DNA of 7,081 nt from an uncultured Clostridia bacterium (GTDB lineage Bacteria > Bacillota > Clostridia > Christensenellales > Borkfalkiaceae), in assembly GCA_947629605.1 (NCBI GenBank), contig CANREK010000070.1, positions 1 through 7,081 on the forward strand, written 5' to 3'. How positions within the stretch are numbered: the first letter of the stretch is position 1; each line of letters begins with the position of its first letter. Shown piece after piece: positions 4,688 through 7,081 of the stretch. The position numbers and the translations under genes are program-made. Under the pieces are notes generated by a model. That model ran no database searches. It was not told the DNA's origin and saw only the letters and a program-made list of their open reading frames with translations.

Positions 4688-5731
4688 TCATTCGTTATTC
4701 CCGCTCAAAAACTTTGCCCTCAGTTGGCCGCAGGCGCCGCCGATGTCGCTCCCCATGCTGCGGCGGAGGGTCGCCGAGATGCCCTGCTTCTCCAAGACCC
4801 CCAAAAAGCGGTAGGCGTCCTTGTCGGAAGTGCCCCGAAGGTCCCTCTCCTTGACCTCGTTGAGGCGGATGAGATTGACGTGGCAGGGCCTCCCTTTGAG
4901 AAGGGCGGCGAGGGCAAGCGCATGCGCTTCATCGGCGTTTTCGCCCGCGATGAGGCTGTACTCAAAGATGTATCGCCTGCCCGTCTGTTCAAAATAAAAA
5001 CCGCATGCGTCGAGAATTTCGGCGATCGTGTATCTGTTTGCGATGGGCATCGTGCGCCTTCTCTCTGTATCGGTGACGGCGTGGAGGGAGACGGTGAGGT
5101 TGAGCGGGATGTTTTCGAGGGCGAATTTCCTCATCTCGGGAACAAGGCCGCAGGTGGAAAGAGAGATGTTCCGCGCACTGATGCGGATGCCCCCTTCCGC
5201 CGTGACGAGGCGCAAAAACTTGACCACGTTGTCGTAATTGTCAAAGGGTTCGCCGCTGCCCATGAGCACGACGTTGGTGACTTTCCGCTCTTTGAGCGTG
5301 CCGCCCTCCGCGCGGTTGACGGCGAGGATCTGCCCCAAAATTTCCCCCGCCGTGAGATCGCGGATGCGGCCGTTTAAGGTGGAAGCGCAGAACTTGCACC
5401 CCATGCGGCAGCCGACCTGCGTGGAGACGCACTGCGTGTTGCCGTACTCATACGACATCAAGACGCCCTCGACGATGTTGCCGTCCGCAAGGAGGAAGAG
5501 GAACTTCTTGGTGCCGTCTTTCGACACATAAGTCTCCAAAATTTTGACGGGCTCGTCCTCGTATTCCTCCAAAAGGGCGGTTTTGAGCGCCGCAGAGACG
5601 GGGATCTTGGAGATCGCTTTCCCCTGCATGAGCCCCTCGAAGAGCTGTTTTGCGCGGAACGACTTCTCCCCGTGCCTCGAAACGAGCGCGGAGAGCTCCT
5701 CAAAATTCAGATCTTGCAGAACTTTTTTCAT
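4688..5731 (-). CDS. rlmN: Dual-specificity 23S rRNA/tRNA (adenine-C2) methyltransferase RlmN
   Basis: This radical-SAM enzyme makes 2-methyladenosine at A2503 of 23S rRNA (E. coli numbering) and, in studied relatives, A37 of some tRNAs. The 347 residues match the family length. The CX3CX2C cluster motif is Cys108, Cys112, Cys115 in CVSTQVGCRMGCKFC (101-115). SAM-binding and core motifs follow: VLMGSGEPFDNYDNV (155-169), ISLSTCGLVPEM (189-200) and LTVSLHAVTDTERRRTMPI (212-230). The C-terminal methyl-accepting cysteine is Cys334 in GSDIGGACGQL. The start is the ATG at 5731, overlapping the rsmB stop as ATGA; the longer frame to 6292 reads rsmB out of frame. The SD is weak (GAGG about 8 bases upstream), consistent with coupling. 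It is the last gene of its block. In B. subtilis prpC-prkC-rsgA come next; here they are missing from this position. Confidence 0.96.
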   Translation of the reverse strand: MKKVLQDLNFEELSALVSRHGEKSFRAKQLFEGLMQGKAISKIPVSAALKTALLEEYEDEPVKILETYVSKDGTKKFLFLLADGNIVEGVLMSYEYGNTQCVSTQVGCRMGCKFCASTLNGRIRDLTAGEILGQILAVNRAEGGTLKERKVTNVVLMGSGEPFDNYDNVVKFLRLVTAEGGIRISARNISLSTCGLVPEMRKFALENIPLNLTVSLHAVTDTERRRTMPIANRYTIAEILDACGFYFEQTGRRYIFEYSLIAGENADEAHALALAALLKGRPCHVNLIRLNEVKERDLRGTSDKDAYRFLGVLEKQGISATLRRSMGSDIGGACGQLRAKFLSGNNE

Positions 5732-6954
5732 GCCTTGCGCCTCAACTTTGCGACATAGAACCCCGCACCGAAGGCAGTATCGGGCAAAAACTGCACCCCA
5801 TATGCCGTTTTTTCGTGTGCAAGGGTGGAAGATACGAGCTCCGCAACAAAGCCGCTGTTTTCTCTCAGAAAGGCCCCGACAACGCCGTCGTTTTCGGCAT
5901 CGAGAATGGAACAGGTGGAATAGTACAAGGCGCCGCCCTCTTTGAGATAGCGGGCGCAGTTGCGCAAAATTTTGAGCTGAACTTGCGTTAAATCGACAAT
6001 ATCTTCGCTTTTTTTGGAGAGCGGCAGGTCGGGATTCTCCGAAACGGTGCCGAGCCCCGAACAGGGCACGTCGCACAGGATGCCGTCGAACTTTTTCTCG
6101 AATGCGGCATTGAACACGCTCGAATCGGCCTGCATGGCCGTCGCATTCTGCACCCCCATGCGGCGAAAATAGCTCAAAATGAGCTCCACGCGGTGGCTGT
6201 GAAGTTCGCAAGACGTCACATAAGTGCACTTTTTTGCGAGGAGCACGCTCTTTCCGCCGGGCGCGGCGCAGGCGTCGAGAAAGTTCTCGCACGGTTCGAT
6301 GAGGTCGCAGATCGCGACGCTCCCCACAGACTGAAAGGTGTAATCGCCGCGGTCGAACCCCTCGTCGCGGGCGAAATTTTTGAAGATATAGAGATGTTCA
6401 AACGGCGTGTCCTCGTGCGGGCGGGCAAGATAGTTCTCCTCGCCCCGCTCGAAGCGGACTGTGACGCCGTGGCTCCTTGCAAGGAGGATGTTCTCCGCCC
6501 TCGCGCCGTAGCGGGCGCAGAGCTCATGCACGGCAAAGAGGGGGAAATTGCTTCTTGCGGCAAGCCCCTCTTCGCCCGCGGGCAAGACGACCTTGCTCTC
6601 GTCGAAGCGGCGCAAAAAGGCGTTGGCGAATCCCGACGCTCCCCCTTTCCCCATCTTTTTGAGGAGTTCCACGGCCGTGTCCGTCACCATGTAGCGGGGT
6701 TTTTCCAAAAAAATCAACCAATATAGCGCGATTTTAAGCACGATCCGCACGCCGCTCTTGGGCGATTTTTCGGCGAACGCCGCGATACAGCGGGTAAGAT
6801 AGCCGTCGTTTTCGAGCACGCCATAGACGGTTTTGACCGTCCGTGCGCGGTTGAGCTCCTCGATGGGCGTCTCTGCGAGGGCGATTTTGAGATGCGCCCC
6901 CTCCGAATAGACTTTGGTCAAAATGACGTAGGGATCATAGAACGGGTTGGTCAA
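5728..6954 (-). CDS. rsmB: 16S rRNA (cytosine-967-C5) methyltransferase RsmB
   Basis: RsmB methylates C5 of cytidine 967 in 16S rRNA (E. coli numbering). Residues 1 to about 140 form the NusB-like helical domain. The C-terminal part is the Rossmann methyltransferase: YTFQSVGSVAICDLI (205-219), SAM-binding FLDACAAPGGKS (225-236), CDVPCSGLGTV (294-304, release cysteine Cys298), ENPDL (306-310), and YYSTCSIL (344-351, nucleophile Cys348). At 408 residues it is somewhat shorter than the roughly 430-450 of E. coli and Bacillus proteins but has every key motif. No ATG or GTG lies near the N terminus in frame. The TTG at 6954 is chosen because it has GGGAGGGGG six bases upstream and gives a normal N terminus; the next Met is residue 89, inside the NusB fold. 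It overlaps fmt by 20 bases at one end and rlmN by 4 at the other. Confidence 0.95.
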   Translation of the reverse strand: MTNPFYDPYVILTKVYSEGAHLKIALAETPIEELNRARTVKTVYGVLENDGYLTRCIAAFAEKSPKSGVRIVLKIALYWLIFLEKPRYMVTDTAVELLKKMGKGGASGFANAFLRRFDESKVVLPAGEEGLAARSNFPLFAVHELCARYGARAENILLARSHGVTVRFERGEENYLARPHEDTPFEHLYIFKNFARDEGFDRGDYTFQSVGSVAICDLIEPCENFLDACAAPGGKSVLLAKKCTYVTSCELHSHRVELILSYFRRMGVQNATAMQADSSVFNAAFEKKFDGILCDVPCSGLGTVSENPDLPLSKKSEDIVDLTQVQLKILRNCARYLKEGGALYYSTCSILDAENDGVVGAFLRENSGFVAELVSSTLAHEKTAYGVQFLPDTAFGAGFYVAKLRRKA

Positions 6955-7081
6955 AGCGATCCCCCTCCCGAAGTTTTCGTCCGTTGCAGAAGTCCCTGTC
7001 GCTCATCCGCTTGCCGCCCGCGGGTTGAAGCTCGGAGATGCGCACGGCTCCCTCCCCGCACTTGACGATGAGCCCCTGTTT
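6935..7081 (-). CDS. fmt: Methionyl-tRNA formyltransferase, C-terminal end only
   Basis: The frame is open from the right window edge to a TGA at 6937-6935 and gives 48 residues. The stretch LIVKCGEGAVRISELQPAG followed by GKRMSDRDFCNGRKLREGDRF matches the C-terminal OB-fold-like domain of Fmt (family pattern: G-hydrophobic-CG-G-R--E-QP-GK-RM--F--G). Fmt formylates Met on initiator tRNA for bacterial translation start. The 5' part, with the formyl-transfer domain, lies outside the window. Its 3' end overlaps rsmB by 20 bases and contains the rsmB ribosome-binding site. The order fmt-rsmB-rlmN is standard in Bacillota, which supports the call. Confidence 0.9.
   Translation of the reverse strand, partial: KQGLIVKCGEGAVRISELQPAGGKRMSDRDFCNGRKLREGDRFDQPVL
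6961..6969 (-). promoter_or_regulatory. Ribosome-binding site deciding the rsmB TTG start
   Basis: GGGAGGGGG on the minus strand lies six bases before the TTG at 6954 and inside the fmt reading frame. With no in-frame ATG or GTG nearby, it is the main reason for assigning the non-ATG start. Confidence 0.65.

Noticed and set aside
4568..5377. 269-codon plus-strand open frame antisense to rlmN
   Set aside because: It is a shadow of GC-rich codon usage in rlmN, begins inside the repeat element and shows no domain.

Overview
The window looks like part of a chromosome from a GC-rich, endospore-forming member of the Clostridia/Bacillota. This rests on an almost intact Bacillus/Clostridium housekeeping cluster on the minus strand, read from the right edge leftwards: fmt (3' end only), rsmB, rlmN, rpe, thiN, spoVM. 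In Bacillus subtilis the same genes stand in the same order, with prpC-prkC-rsgA between rlmN and rpe. Here those three are absent from that position and a 181-bp repeat-filled spacer stands in their place. A more precise taxonomic placement (for example a gut Christensenellales-type lineage) would be a guess.

Layout. Positions 2-1717 (+) hold the 3' part of a large ABC-transporter permease of the FtsX/MacB type. Positions 1718-2259 are a gene-free gap between two convergent genes, packed with inverted repeats, C-rich hairpins and a 7-bp AT tandem repeat. Positions 2260-7081 are all minus strand: an M19 dipeptidase (2260-3186), a 21-codon spoVM (3183-3248), thiN (3245-3859), rpe (3856-4506), the repeat-filled spacer (4507-4687), rlmN (4688-5731), rsmB (5728-6954) and the end of fmt (6935-7081).

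How the genes relate. fmt, rsmB and rlmN act in translation: initiator-tRNA formylation, 16S rRNA m5C967 methylation, and 23S/tRNA adenine-C2 methylation. rpe belongs to the pentose phosphate pathway and thiN makes thiamine diphosphate, the cofactor of transketolase, which uses the product of Rpe. spoVM encodes the small amphipathic helix that anchors the spore coat to the forespore membrane. Four junctions are ATGA stop/start overlaps (rsmB-rlmN, rpe-thiN, thiN-spoVM, spoVM-dipeptidase), which points to strong translational coupling in two blocks separated by the repeat spacer.

The most notable points are the very short spoVM, easily missed by gene callers; a palindromic repeat apparently inserted in frame inside the dipeptidase gene; and a dispersed family of inverted-repeat elements occupying both intergenic gaps. 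No RNA genes, CRISPR arrays, transposase genes or phage genes were seen.
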